From the NCBI GenBank assembly GCA_029261575.1, contig JAJDBD010000119.1:1-54628 (forward strand): a stretch of DNA of 54,628 nt, read 5' to 3'. A model generated the notes under the pieces. That model saw only the letters and a list, made by a program, of their open reading frames with translations, had not been told where the DNA came from and did not search any database. This document shows, one piece after another, positions 45,827 through 54,628 of this stretch (the first letter of the stretch is position 1; the number at the start of each line of letters is the position of its first letter). The position numbers and the translations under genes were made by a program. Origin of the DNA: Nitrospinaceae bacterium. Lineage in GTDB: Bacteria > Nitrospinota > Nitrospinia > Nitrospinales > JACRGP01.

Positions 45827-47416
45827 ATGAACGAGACCACCGGACTCCCCACTCTGGACTCCTTGAAGCCCGAGGACTTGATTGGGAAAACCATTTTCAT
45901 ACGAGTCGACTTCAACGTTCCCATGGAACCCTCCCGGCGGCATGCCTACCGCGTCGCCGACGACACCCGAATTCGCCGCTTCCTCGATCTAACTTTCAAG
46001 ACCCTCCACGACATGACGGGAGGCGATTGCCGCATTATCATTGGCTCTCACCTGGGCCGACCGCAAAAAGAAAAAGACCACGCGAATTGGGACGGCGTGT
46101 TCAATATTCAGTTCGTCAGTTCCCATTTTGATACGTTGGTGCGCAAGGTTTATGGAGACGCTTACACGATTTTCCCCCCCGAAACCATCGACGAGCATTT
46201 GGAAAACTCTCTGGCCATCTGCGCCGATCACCGCATGCCCACCGGCGGCATAAAATTTTTGCCCAATTTGCGCTATTTACTGGACCCGGTAAACCCGGAT
46301 TCCTACCGCGAGGAGTTCATTGAAAAGTTGGCCCAGGTTTCGGACGTATTTATCAATTGCGCCTTTGGGTGCAGCCATCGTTTGACAAAGAGCATCAAGC
46401 TATTGCCGCAAATCATGCGCAGGCAAGGGAAACTTGCGGTTGCCGGAGATTTGCTCAACGAAGAAATCGCTCGACTGGGAAATTTTGGCAAAAGGGTTTT
46501 GGCCCACCCGGAAAAAACCGTCGTCATTGCCGGCGGCGCCAAAATCGCCGACAAAATTGGAATTCTAAAAGAGTTCGTTAACGCCGGTATCAAAGCCATT
46601 TTCATTGGCGGAAAAATGGTCAATCCTTTCCTGCTGGCGAAATCTTACAAGGGGAAAATCGCCTCCTTTTCCATTCAGGACCTCCCAAAGAACTTCAGCA
46701 GCCCCGACGAAGCTAAAAGCAAGGCGTTCATCGGCGAAATAAATTTAGCCCACGAGATCCTGACGCTTGCCAACAAAAAAAATGTTTCCATAATTTTCCC
46801 CGACGATTACAAGGTCGTTAAAAACCTGGAGGATTCAGAGTTTGAGATTAAAGAAGCGCCCGATTGGGAGCGGGAGTTCCAACTGGATTTAGGTTCCAGG
46901 ACCATCGGTAATTACGAGAAGAATATATTGGAGGGAGCGGAAAATTTCTTTTGGAACGGCCCGTTGGGCGCCTACGATCATCCGCATTGCGAGCATTACG
47001 CAAAAGCGTCTCTTGAACTGGCCCAATTACTCTTTTCCCATGCCATCAAAAACTCCAATGTCAGGGTGGTGATTGGAGGCGGAGATTCCGCCGCCATACT
47101 GGATAAGTTTGTTTTTGGAGAATTGAAAGAATATATTCGAAAACAAATCGTCCGGCAAATTTCACAGGCCATTAATCCGTCCTCGTTAATTATAGATTTT
47201 ATCCACAACGACTGTTACAGCCTGTTCAACAATTTCGCCTCCAACTTTTTTGTTTCCACTGGCGGAGGGGCTTCTCTTGAATTCCTGGAAAAATTTCTTA
47301 TCGACCAGGGACGCTCTTCTTTAGGAAGCTACCTCCCCGGCGCGGCCACCTTGCAGGACCTTGAAAACCCTGTCGACATTAAATCCGGGCGCGTTTCAAA
47401 AATTTCTACCGTGTAA
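45827..47416 (+). CDS. pgk: Enlarged, divergent phosphoglycerate kinase
   Basis: The product is 529 residues against 390-420 for the family. The signature sites are kept: IRVDFNVP, DDTRIRRF, SHLGRP, NLRY, AFGCSHR, GGAKIADKIG, WNGPLGAYD, GGGDSAA and STGGGASLEFLE. So ATP:3-phosphoglycerate transfer looks possible. VNDAF of the family is INCAF here. The gap between GGGD (residue 417) and STGGG (477) is 40 residues longer than usual, and other loops are also enlarged. The organism may hold another, canonical pgk elsewhere. The last 88 bases overlap the convergent glycosyltransferase gene. AGGAA lies about ten bases before the ATG. Confidence 0.88.
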   Translation: MNETTGLPTLDSLKPEDLIGKTIFIRVDFNVPMEPSRRHAYRVADDTRIRRFLDLTFKTLHDMTGGDCRIIIGSHLGRPQKEKDHANWDGVFNIQFVSSHFDTLVRKVYGDAYTIFPPETIDEHLENSLAICADHRMPTGGIKFLPNLRYLLDPVNPDSYREEFIEKLAQVSDVFINCAFGCSHRLTKSIKLLPQIMRRQGKLAVAGDLLNEEIARLGNFGKRVLAHPEKTVVIAGGAKIADKIGILKEFVNAGIKAIFIGGKMVNPFLLAKSYKGKIASFSIQDLPKNFSSPDEAKSKAFIGEINLAHEILTLANKKNVSIIFPDDYKVVKNLEDSEFEIKEAPDWEREFQLDLGSRTIGNYEKNILEGAENFFWNGPLGAYDHPHCEHYAKASLELAQLLFSHAIKNSNVRVVIGGGDSAAILDKFVFGELKEYIRKQIVRQISQAINPSSLIIDFIHNDCYSLFNNFASNFFVSTGGGASLEFLEKFLIDQGRSSLGSYLPGAATLQDLENPVDIKSGRVSKISTV

Positions 47417-49086
47417 CGGGAAACATTCTCAATCATCCCAAGACATTCCTCATTCAGTTTCCGATAATACGTTCCGGTCGCCCTGGCCATCTGCGTTAAA
47501 TCCTCTCCGCTCAGATTCTCTTTTCTTTTGCAGAACATATCCGCGACAGGCTTTGCCTCCGCTTGAGTCATTCCGAGAAAATTGATTCGTTCGTCGACGC
47601 CTTCCATTTCCCGTCCCAGATTTTTAATCGCCATTGCGTTGAGCGACGGTTTCGCCAGAATATCCGTAAGCGCTTTTGATACCTCCAGGCCGCGTTCGCC
47701 CAGCGTAGCCAGTTCCCTGAACGCGGCGAGTTTTTCATTCAGTTGCCCTTGGGTTCCTGCGATGAATTCAGTTTCACACTCCGCGAGAGAAACGTTTGGA
47801 ATGGGAATGGAAATGGGAACAGGAAAAGGTTTTCGCTCGGGGTCGCCATTGCCCAGGGAATCCAGCCACATTTTTCGATAGGCCCGCCGGAAAATATCCT
47901 GGACGGTAATCGGCCTCGGAATCAGGGAATTCAAACTATATAAACCGTCCTCGTCAAACCCGGTCACAAAAAAGTCTACCTCGTCCAGGCCGGAAATTTC
48001 TGGAACCATTTGCCAGGCGCCGGAATGATGTCGCCGCTCCATCAAAGCCGCGAAATGCTCCGGGGCCGCTTTTTCCACGCACACCGTGTTGTTGCATTGC
48101 ACCCCGTAACTGCAAGGAGCGCAGTCTATTCTCGCCTGGCAAACCAGGTGCCCGGAGCCGTAAGGCCCCGTCTCCCAGGGATTGGCGTGGGCGAAAAACA
48201 ACCCCACGATCGTGGTCCCAACGGCGGCTGCGATGTGCATGGTTCCGGTGTCGTTGGTGACCAGGTAGTCGCATTTTTTAACCCAGGCAATGAGTTCCGG
48301 AATATCCGTTTTACCGCACAGGTTGAGCGCTCTATCCTTGAAGGCCATTTCCCCGGTAATTTCCTCCGCCAATGCCGACTCGGAATTGACTCCGAAGAGG
48401 ACGATTCGAGCGTCCAGTTTTTTAACCAGCAGGTCTGCCAGCCGGGCAAAAGATTTTGCGGGCCATCGCCTTCCCTGCAAACTCGATCCCGCCTGGATTC
48501 CAATTAAAGGACCGTCGTTGCCAGATCGGGCTTCCTTCCATTTCTTTTCAATTTGGGCCGTGTCTTCAGCTCGGCACAAAACTTCCACGCGCCCCTCCGG
48601 AACAACGTCCCCGCTTCGGGTGAAAATATCCACCAGGTTGAACGTGTTGAGTCCGCGATTGAAAGGTTCGACGCCAAAATATTGCATCCAGGGATGATCG
48701 GTTTTTCGATCTCCGGTTTCATGGCATCCAAATCCGCGCACGTCTGGTATCCCCAGGTAAGAGACCATCAGGGCGCTGAGCTTGGAATGGCTGAGGTTGA
48801 ATAACAGTTGATACTCCTGCCCGACGATTTCATTCAACCGGGACTCCAGATAACGATAAACCTCGACCCAATTCCATTTTCTTTCGTCGCGATTGAACTG
48901 GCGCAAGTTGAAGACAAAAATATTGTCGACCCCCGGAATGCGCTTGGAAAATTCAGCAAAATCTCCAGCCACCATCATGTCGATCCGCGCACGAGGATAT
49001 TTTTTTCGTAATCCGGCAATCAAGGGCGTGGACTGGATCAAGTCGCCCATGCGCGTTAGATTCAAAAGCAGAATTCTTTCGGTCAT
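47329..49086 (-). CDS. Family 9 (heptosyltransferase-like) glycosyltransferase with C-terminal extension
   Basis: The product is 585 residues. The first 350 are a GT9 glycosyltransferase: ILLLNLTRMGDLIQSTPLIAGLRKKYP at the start and the donor-site region LVTNDTGTMHIAAAVGT and FFAHANPWETGPYG. This fold adds heptose or similar sugars in lipopolysaccharide cores. Cysteines in APCSYGVQCNNTVCVEKA follow. The last 230 residues are a helical extension I do not recognise. The ATG overlaps the preceding stop (ATGA), so it is translated with the next gene upstream. Its end overlaps pgk by 88 bases on the opposite strand. Confidence 0.88.
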   Translation of the reverse strand: MTERILLLNLTRMGDLIQSTPLIAGLRKKYPRARIDMMVAGDFAEFSKRIPGVDNIFVFNLRQFNRDERKWNWVEVYRYLESRLNEIVGQEYQLLFNLSHSKLSALMVSYLGIPDVRGFGCHETGDRKTDHPWMQYFGVEPFNRGLNTFNLVDIFTRSGDVVPEGRVEVLCRAEDTAQIEKKWKEARSGNDGPLIGIQAGSSLQGRRWPAKSFARLADLLVKKLDARIVLFGVNSESALAEEITGEMAFKDRALNLCGKTDIPELIAWVKKCDYLVTNDTGTMHIAAAVGTTIVGLFFAHANPWETGPYGSGHLVCQARIDCAPCSYGVQCNNTVCVEKAAPEHFAALMERRHHSGAWQMVPEISGLDEVDFFVTGFDEDGLYSLNSLIPRPITVQDIFRRAYRKMWLDSLGNGDPERKPFPVPISIPIPNVSLAECETEFIAGTQGQLNEKLAAFRELATLGERGLEVSKALTDILAKPSLNAMAIKNLGREMEGVDERINFLGMTQAEAKPVADMFCKRKENLSGEDLTQMARATGTYYRKLNEECLGMIENVSRYTVEIFETRPDLMSTGFSRSCKVAAPGR

Positions 49087-50882
49087 TCCTGTTTTCCTTC
49101 TTTGATAACCTGGCCCAACATGAGCAGCAAAAGTTCGTTCCCGCTCAATTTTCCTTCTTCCTCGCTGATCTTATCTATCATCCCGTGAAACGAAAACTCT
49201 TTTTCATTTTCATATTTTTTCAGGTAGCGACCCAGTTCGCTGTCCGGACCCGCAAGCTCGACAAACGTTTCCACCGCGCCAGAACCCGCTTCGCTTCTGG
49301 CTTTAAAGCGTTCCAAATGGTCGCTAAAAATATGCGCCAGCATTTCCACCATGCGATGTTCCATGGTGTGTTCCCGCAAAACTCTGGCCCGGGATTTGGC
49401 GGCAACTTGATCCCGCTCCTCTTGATGATCAAGGTAATATTGAATTTTTGATTTAAGATCCTCGACGTCCTTGAAGGCAATTATCTCCTCGCCGACGTCA
49501 AACATATCGGCAAGCTCCGACCGTTCGTCCACCAACTGGAACCCCGAGCAAGCGGCGATTTCAAACGTTCTGGGGTTGACAAAGTCGCCCTGAGGATTGC
49601 ATCCCTCATGAAAACTTGAAGAATGCAGATTCAAATTGATCTTCGCCGAATTGTATATTTTTACGCACTCCTCTTCCGACGTCCGCTCTCCGTTGTTCTG
49701 TAGAATCTGTTTGAACAGAGGATATTTCTCCCAGCCGGTTCCCCAAATTTTGCAATCAAAATCCATGAGCCGGGGAAAGGACTGAACGCGGTTGTAGTAG
49801 GCCGCTCCCATAAAAGAAAGATCGGCCTCATATTGGCCGCGCTCCTCTTCGCTCAATGCCAAGGGTTTTTGCACGTCCGGACAGCAGGCCTGGGGAAGAT
49901 AGTAAAAATTGTTCCATTCTCTGGACTGAAATTCGGAGGAAAATTCCTTGTCCTGTATGGCAAAAAAGTAATCGTAATGTCCTCCAATATCCTTCCAATA
50001 TTCCAGGGAACGAAAATCTTCCACGAACCAGAAACCAATGGGAACGTTGAGGCTGCGCAATTTCTGAATCACCTCGATCCCCAGCGGAGCCTGAGCCAGG
50101 GCCAGAATGAGGTCCGGCTTAAAGTCCGCGGCCTGGGCGACGATCATCTCGCCCATAAGGTTCATGAACTTTGCGGAAAGAACTTGCTGATCGCCTTTAT
50201 TGCGCGTGGCGTTATTCAAGCTGGAAAAACCCTCCGCAAAATTTTCGCAGTCCACGGACTCAACGTCGTGACCCAGGTTTTTCAGGGCGCGAACGCAAAA
50301 ATGTGCCGTCGGCAGGGAGCCTCCGTAAATGGGATTCACCACCAGAATTTTCATTTTATTTTCGCCCAGATAGCGGGCCGCCTCCAACCCTTTCTCCAAA
50401 CGCTCCAGATAATTTCCGCTGATTTGCGCGCTGGGCTTATGAGTCATTAAATTCCAGTCGGCAAAATCGTTCCGGGCTAAAACCCTGGCAGGCGGTTCCG
50501 CAACGCAAAATTTTACGGTGGGCAAAAAGGGCTTTATGTCGACGTTTTGCAAAAAAGCGCAAAAAAGTTCCAGGGACGGCTCAACGACCAGAATATCCTC
50601 AACCCCTTCATGCAATAATTCACGGATGTGATAACCAAAGCCCAAACCGTAAATTGCAGGCCGGGTTCCTTCCTCAGGGTTAAAATTTTCCGCAAATTTT
50701 TGAGCTTCTTTTTCGGGATGGTAAAGGCTGTGCAAAGTGATATTTGAGATTTTGGGAACGGGCTTTCCGTTTTTGGCTCGCAGGATCTGAATGCAATCCG
50801 GAACAGACGCCCCCTCCACTCTCTTAGCCAGCGTCGGCTGACGCCGGGCCAATAGCTCTAAATTCCTTGAATACATATCCAT
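49083..50882 (-). CDS. CgeB-type glycosyltransferase with DUF115-like N-terminus
   Basis: The product is 599 residues. Residues 1-170 resemble the N-terminal part of MAF/DUF115 proteins, which add nonulosonic acids to flagellin: NLELLARRQPTLAKRV, LHSLYHPEKEAQKFAE, and AIYGLGFGYHIRELL, with VVEPSLELF. Then MKILVVNPIYGGSLPTAHFC starts a CgeB-like GT-B glycosyltransferase (about 175-540), with FEIAACSGFQLVDERSEL as the donor side. AGGA lies six bases before the ATG, and the gene is eight bases after the giant fusion gene. It probably acts in the same glycan pathway. Confidence 0.83.
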   Translation of the reverse strand: MDMYSRNLELLARRQPTLAKRVEGASVPDCIQILRAKNGKPVPKISNITLHSLYHPEKEAQKFAENFNPEEGTRPAIYGLGFGYHIRELLHEGVEDILVVEPSLELFCAFLQNVDIKPFLPTVKFCVAEPPARVLARNDFADWNLMTHKPSAQISGNYLERLEKGLEAARYLGENKMKILVVNPIYGGSLPTAHFCVRALKNLGHDVESVDCENFAEGFSSLNNATRNKGDQQVLSAKFMNLMGEMIVAQAADFKPDLILALAQAPLGIEVIQKLRSLNVPIGFWFVEDFRSLEYWKDIGGHYDYFFAIQDKEFSSEFQSREWNNFYYLPQACCPDVQKPLALSEEERGQYEADLSFMGAAYYNRVQSFPRLMDFDCKIWGTGWEKYPLFKQILQNNGERTSEEECVKIYNSAKINLNLHSSSFHEGCNPQGDFVNPRTFEIAACSGFQLVDERSELADMFDVGEEIIAFKDVEDLKSKIQYYLDHQEERDQVAAKSRARVLREHTMEHRMVEMLAHIFSDHLERFKARSEAGSGAVETFVELAGPDSELGRYLKKYENEKEFSFHGMIDKISEEEGKLSGNELLLLMLGQVIKEGKQE

Positions 50883-50890
50883 TGAAAATC

Positions 50891-53800
50891 CTATTTAACC
50901 GGAATTTTATCCGACAGGCGCGCCAACATTTGCTGACCGTCCTCGTTCTCAGGGTCTTTGGCCAAAAGAGTTTCCAGATTTTTTTGAGCTTCCTCAAAAC
51001 GATTCAACTTGAACTGAACGCCCGCCAGTCCGAACAGAAATTGTAAATTGGCGGGGTAGCGTTCTATCAACCGCTTTAGAACAGTTTCCGCCTTGGAAAA
51101 TTCATTCTGCGCGTAAGACAAATCCAACAATAGTTTCAGGGCTTGCCCGTTATCCAGGTTGAGGTCCAAAACCCGAGCGCAATAATCCATGGCGGCTGGT
51201 TCTCGTCCCGTTTGACCCAACACCATGGCCGAGGCGCAAAGGGCCTTCTCGTGTTCCGGCTCATAGCGCAGAGCCTGGGAAAAGGCCTTGAGAGCCGGCT
51301 CAAAGTCGCCGCGGTGCGTCGTCAAAACGCCAAGACCAAACCAGGCGTCGGGTGATTCCGGATTGTATTTAACCGCCAGGCTGTAATCGATTTCGGCTTC
51401 GGAAAACTTTTTGAGCCGCATCTGGCAATTCCCCTTCCCTACCAACGCTTCTTCGCATTGAGGTTGGGCGACCAGAATTTCTTCATAGCTTGTAACGGCG
51501 GTTTCCAGTTTTTGATTTTGAATTTGATTCTTTGCCTCCCGAAGAAGGTTTTCCACAAAAGTATTTTGATCGGAATCTTCCTTTTCCAGGTCGGTGGTAA
51601 GTTTTGCGGCAATCCTGTACTGAAAGACAAAAAACCGGCGCATCTCTTCCGGCGTCAAATCGGACAAGGTCATTCGCCCTATTTTCAGAGTTTCCTGCGA
51701 TTTGCCCGCGAAATTTTTGTATTGAGGGTCCAGCGTTTCCTCGATCTGGGTGATTTCAAATCCGGCTCTCCGGAACAATTTTTCGATTTCCTTGTAGGTG
51801 AAAAACCGCAAATGAGTTTCGTCCAAAATGCCTTCTTTTTGATAGGTCCAGTTTCCTTCGGCCAGTTGGCCCAACACGCCGAAGAACTGAACGTTGGGTA
51901 TGCTGGCGACCAGACTGCCTCCGGGTTTCAAATATTTTTTCAACTTATGCAGCGCCGCTTCGGGTTCCGCCAGATGCTCGATGATATCGGCCATGATGAT
52001 GCAGTCGAAACATTTTTCCTGATAAGGAAGTTTCAGGGTTTCGATATTTCCAACCACGACGTCGTCCAGAACCGTTCTCGCCTGCCGCGCGGCGTCGGGA
52101 TTCAATTCCAGTCCGGCGACAAACGCGCCATTAAGCTCTTTGAGCGCTTTTCCGGTATGCCCTCCGGCGCACCCAACCTCCAGAATGCACCTGGCGTCTT
52201 TCGGAACCAAGGGGATGACGTCGTAGCGAATATTTTCATAATAAGAACGCGGCTTGGCGTCGTCCTCCGCTTTCAGCGCTTCCGGATTTTTCTCGAAATA
52301 TTCTTCTAAAAAAGAGACTAAATATTTCGCGCGATGGACATAGGTGTGGCGCTCCAACACCTCTTGCCGTCCGCGCTCGGCGATACGTTCTCTTTCCTCG
52401 GGGTGATCCAGATAGTATCGAATCGTCTCCAAAATGTTCTCGTCCCGGTAAATAGCCAGATGCTCCCCGTCCTTAAATAATTCCGTCAATCCGCTTCCCG
52501 GCGCTTCGTCCGTTACCAGCAAAGTCCCGGAACAAAGGGCCTCGAACACTCTCATATTCAAATCGTCGCGAATGGCGTTGTTGAAAACAATGCGCGATTG
52601 GCAAAACACCTCGGCCATTTCGTCCATGAATTTTCGGTCGATGTGGAGGTCAAAATTATTTCCAATGGAGTCCAGCAAACGCTTCCTGCGAATGTGCGCC
52701 GGGGTGACGCTTCCGACAAAACCGACGTCCCAGCGTTCGGCCAAATCTGTTTTTCCATGAATCTCCGGATCGCAGGCCAGGGGCAACCACTGGACGTTTG
52801 CGTGTCCCGCCGATTTGAATTCCTCGATATAAGCCTTTTGGGTGAGGAAAACAAAATCGAAATGCCGGGCAATTTCCAGATGCCTTTCCTTGTTGATATG
52901 GGTGTCGATCAGATAACAAGCTTTTGGCACGGAGAGGGTTTCCAATCCCTCGGGGATCGTATCCAACCCCGTTTCCACCCAAAGGTAAAAATCCGGTCGC
53001 CACTTCTCAGGCAGGCGGCTTAGGGTATCGGCGATAGAAGCGCCGCCGGGGCGAAAGATATCCTGGGGCGAGACTTCCCATTTTAAAGCCTCCAGATTCC
53101 ACTGTTGTTTGATTTCCGGCGTGATCATGGCCCCACAGGTGATCACGTTATGACGTCTCCGCAAGGCCCGCTCAAGATAGAATGCCGTGGTGGCCGGATA
53201 GGACACATAATCCATGAGGATATTTTTTTTGGCCTTTTTGTGAAACGGGATTTGGTCTTCGCCCATGGAGACGCCGCTGTTCTTCAGATAATTCAAGGCC
53301 GCGTTGTGAATGGCCGATTGCCAGTTATTTAAAAAACTTTCGACGGGAAATTTTTCCAGAACCGTATTACGTGCCGCCGCCCCCATCTCTCGGGCTTTTT
53401 CGGGATCGGCCAATAATTCTTCCGCGCGCTTTTTCAAATAGGAAATATCGCCGGAAACAAAACCGTTCACTCCGTCGACGATGGGGCTGGTGCGGTTGGC
53501 GGTGGAAACCACCGGCATTCCCGTGGCCATCGCTTCCAGCATGGCGAGGTTGTATCCATCCTCAAACTCGTCGACGGTGGCGTTGAGATAAATCCGGCAA
53601 CGCTTGTAGTGTTCCTTCAAATCCTCCCAGCCCTGGGACAAACGGCATCCTTCCAGAGTGGGGTTGAGTCCCAGGGTGATGCAGGGAGAGCCGTTCGCCA
53701 CGCCCTGCCCCGCGCTGAACCCCATCATGAGGTCGCGCTCCTTCAACAGGTTTCCCACCCGCAACAGGCTCCGGGTCTCCCCCGTATAGCCGCAGTAATC

Positions 53801-54253
53801 GTCCAGGTCGACGCCGGGCAATATGACTTTCCCCTCCAGTCCCCAATCCTTGCGCTTGCTTTCGGAGATAAAAACTTTTTCCACATTTTGAAGCAAGGGC
53901 TGGAGCTTGTGGAGGTAATCGAAACGGTCGATGGGCGTATTGGCCAGTTGAATCTCCGTGGTCAGACGGTTGTGAAACACCATGACCCTGGGCAGGGAAA
54001 ACTCTCGCAACCAAATCAGGTCTTTAACGTTGTGAGCGATCGCCAGGTCCAGCGAACCCTTCTCAAGCAGGCCTTCCGCCTCGCCCGCAGAAACTACGGT
54101 TACGTTTTCAGGAACGGGACGCATGTTTTCGTCCCAACGACGAATTTTCCCTGGCTGGATTTCCGGTTCGGCCACGATAAAGTCATGACCCATCTTTGCC
54201 AGCAGGCAAATATAAGGTTCATGCCAGTTGAAAGTCAGGATTTTAAATTTCAT
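50891..54253 (-). CDS. Giant four-module protein: two glycosyltransferases, methyltransferase, TPRs
   Basis: The product is 1120 residues. Residues about 1-330 form a GT4-type glycosyltransferase (FEDGYNLAMLEAMATGMPVV). Residues about 345-660 form a second, CgeB-type one (VFEALCSGTLLVTDEAPGSG). Residues about 680-870 form a SAM-dependent methyltransferase (ILEVGCAGGHTGKALKEL, FDCIIMADIIEHLAEPEAAL). Residues about 950-1110 are TPRs (PDAWFGLGVLTTHRGDFEPA). GGGAG lies five bases before the ATG. No membrane helix is present. It likely builds and methylates a repeat glycan, with TPRs docking partners. It heads the three-gene operon. Confidence 0.9.
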   Translation of the reverse strand: MKFKILTFNWHEPYICLLAKMGHDFIVAEPEIQPGKIRRWDENMRPVPENVTVVSAGEAEGLLEKGSLDLAIAHNVKDLIWLREFSLPRVMVFHNRLTTEIQLANTPIDRFDYLHKLQPLLQNVEKVFISESKRKDWGLEGKVILPGVDLDDYCGYTGETRSLLRVGNLLKERDLMMGFSAGQGVANGSPCITLGLNPTLEGCRLSQGWEDLKEHYKRCRIYLNATVDEFEDGYNLAMLEAMATGMPVVSTANRTSPIVDGVNGFVSGDISYLKKRAEELLADPEKAREMGAAARNTVLEKFPVESFLNNWQSAIHNAALNYLKNSGVSMGEDQIPFHKKAKKNILMDYVSYPATTAFYLERALRRRHNVITCGAMITPEIKQQWNLEALKWEVSPQDIFRPGGASIADTLSRLPEKWRPDFYLWVETGLDTIPEGLETLSVPKACYLIDTHINKERHLEIARHFDFVFLTQKAYIEEFKSAGHANVQWLPLACDPEIHGKTDLAERWDVGFVGSVTPAHIRRKRLLDSIGNNFDLHIDRKFMDEMAEVFCQSRIVFNNAIRDDLNMRVFEALCSGTLLVTDEAPGSGLTELFKDGEHLAIYRDENILETIRYYLDHPEERERIAERGRQEVLERHTYVHRAKYLVSFLEEYFEKNPEALKAEDDAKPRSYYENIRYDVIPLVPKDARCILEVGCAGGHTGKALKELNGAFVAGLELNPDAARQARTVLDDVVVGNIETLKLPYQEKCFDCIIMADIIEHLAEPEAALHKLKKYLKPGGSLVASIPNVQFFGVLGQLAEGNWTYQKEGILDETHLRFFTYKEIEKLFRRAGFEITQIEETLDPQYKNFAGKSQETLKIGRMTLSDLTPEEMRRFFVFQYRIAAKLTTDLEKEDSDQNTFVENLLREAKNQIQNQKLETAVTSYEEILVAQPQCEEALVGKGNCQMRLKKFSEAEIDYSLAVKYNPESPDAWFGLGVLTTHRGDFEPALKAFSQALRYEPEHEKALCASAMVLGQTGREPAAMDYCARVLDLNLDNGQALKLLLDLSYAQNEFSKAETVLKRLIERYPANLQFLFGLAGVQFKLNRFEEAQKNLETLLAKDPENEDGQQMLARLSDKIPVK

Positions 54254-54566
54254 GTTTTCTCCCCAGCCCTCTTTAAAATTTAACCGTCTATTTCTTTTCG
54301 GTATTTTTTGAGAATCCCTTTAATGATTAGGGAAATCCCAGACCTCCTATAAACCATTGTTTTTATAGCAATATTCTTGCCAAAAATGACAATCTACGGG
54401 GCGGGCTAAAATTCTTCCGAAAACCTTGTGACTAATGGGCCTTTTTGCCATCCAAATAATGTCAACCTGTGGTAAAAAACAGGTTTTCAAACTTAAACGA
54501 GCCAAACCTGCCTTAAAGGGAAAAATTTTCCATGACCGATTCGATAAAACCTTTCTGATAAATAAA
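54254..54566. other. Gene-free stretch upstream of the glycosyltransferase operon
   Basis: I see no convincing gene or RNA here. It is AT-rich and lies between the start of the minus-strand operon and the possible plus-strand gene at the right edge, so it should hold divergent promoters. A minus-strand open frame of 86 codons (54347-54607) has no recognisable features. Confidence 0.5.
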
Positions 54567-54628
54567 ATGAAAATACGCCAGGAATACGATCCCAACTCAA
54601 AGCGCATTAAAGCCAGAGAGAAATTGAT
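54567..54628 (+). CDS. Possible gene start running off the right edge
   Basis: An ATG at 54567 opens a frame MKIRQEYDPNSKRIKAREKL that stays open to the edge. The charged, helix-forming N-terminus looks like protein, but only 20 codons are visible and no ribosome site precedes the ATG. The family cannot be told. Confidence 0.3.
   Translation, partial: MKIRQEYDPNSKRIKAREKL

Noticed and set aside
54347-54607. 86-codon minus-strand frame at the right edge
   Set aside because: No recognisable motif, and it overlaps the possible plus-strand start at 54567; evidence is too weak either way.

Overview
The window is about 54.6 kb of a Gram-negative bacterial chromosome at roughly 50% GC. An outer membrane is implied by a TolC-type channel, lipoproteins, an RND efflux pump and an FtsEX/EnvC-like division cluster. 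Aconitase, TsaD, RNase E/G, GpsA, FtsEX and phosphoglycerate kinase show core chromosome, but the gene set does not fix the phylum. My best guess is Nitrospinota or a related deltaproteobacterium-like lineage; this is recall of similar gene content, not a computed placement. The background is interrupted by AT-richer accessory islets and by several families of short dispersed palindromic repeats.

Layout. 1-4155: the end of a radical SAM/SPASM protein, tRNA-Pro(CGG) with its terminator, then a 3.5 kb segment (membrane protein, second radical SAM protein, unknown protein) closed by a decayed copy of the tRNA-Pro 3' end plus terminator. 4168-12410: a pirin-like protein, a small membrane protein, and a metal efflux cluster (His-rich periplasmic protein, CzcC, CzcB, CzcA) bracketed by two copies of the 5' end of the small membrane gene. 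12454-14139: a HicAB toxin-antitoxin pair with a palindromic operator, tRNA-Arg(CCT), and a lipoprotein whose frame runs into that tRNA. 14251-20909: a PPIase-rhodanese fusion, two Opp/Dpp ATPases, an AEC transporter, and a MotA / coiled-coil MotB / PilZ trio. 21100-28537: a membrane protein, a TMTC-like TPR protein, a leucine-rich-repeat protein with an acidic tail, an alpha/beta hydrolase, and aconitase. 28780-30776: SH3-like, M48 protease and TPR membrane protein. 30959-34727: gpsA-larB facing a sugar/sterol-type dehydrogenase and tsaD. 34938-39201: ftsE-ftsX-envC-like-ctpA. 39467-43755: an unknown gene, a HmuY-like protein coupled to a formylglycine-enzyme-fold lipoprotein, and RNase E/G. 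44045-47416: a second TMTC-like protein and an enlarged phosphoglycerate kinase. 47329-54253: a tightly coupled glycosyltransferase operon ending in a 1120-residue four-module fusion.

How the genes work together. The His-rich protein and CzcCBA form a divalent-metal export system; CzcA carries the D402/D408/E415 triad of Zn/Co/Cd pumps. FtsEX with the EnvC-like protein should control septal peptidoglycan hydrolysis, with CtpA as a periplasmic protease in the same run. MotA/MotB/PilZ looks like a stator-type ion channel with a c-di-GMP input. The terminal operon probably builds a cell-surface or flagellin-type glycan. The most unusual items are the MotB-like protein with about 280 residues of cytoplasmic coiled coil, the tRNA-bounded and duplicate-bounded accessory segments, the HmuY-like/FGE-lipoprotein pair, the PPIase fused to a rhodanese lacking its cysteine, and the giant glycosyltransferase fusion.
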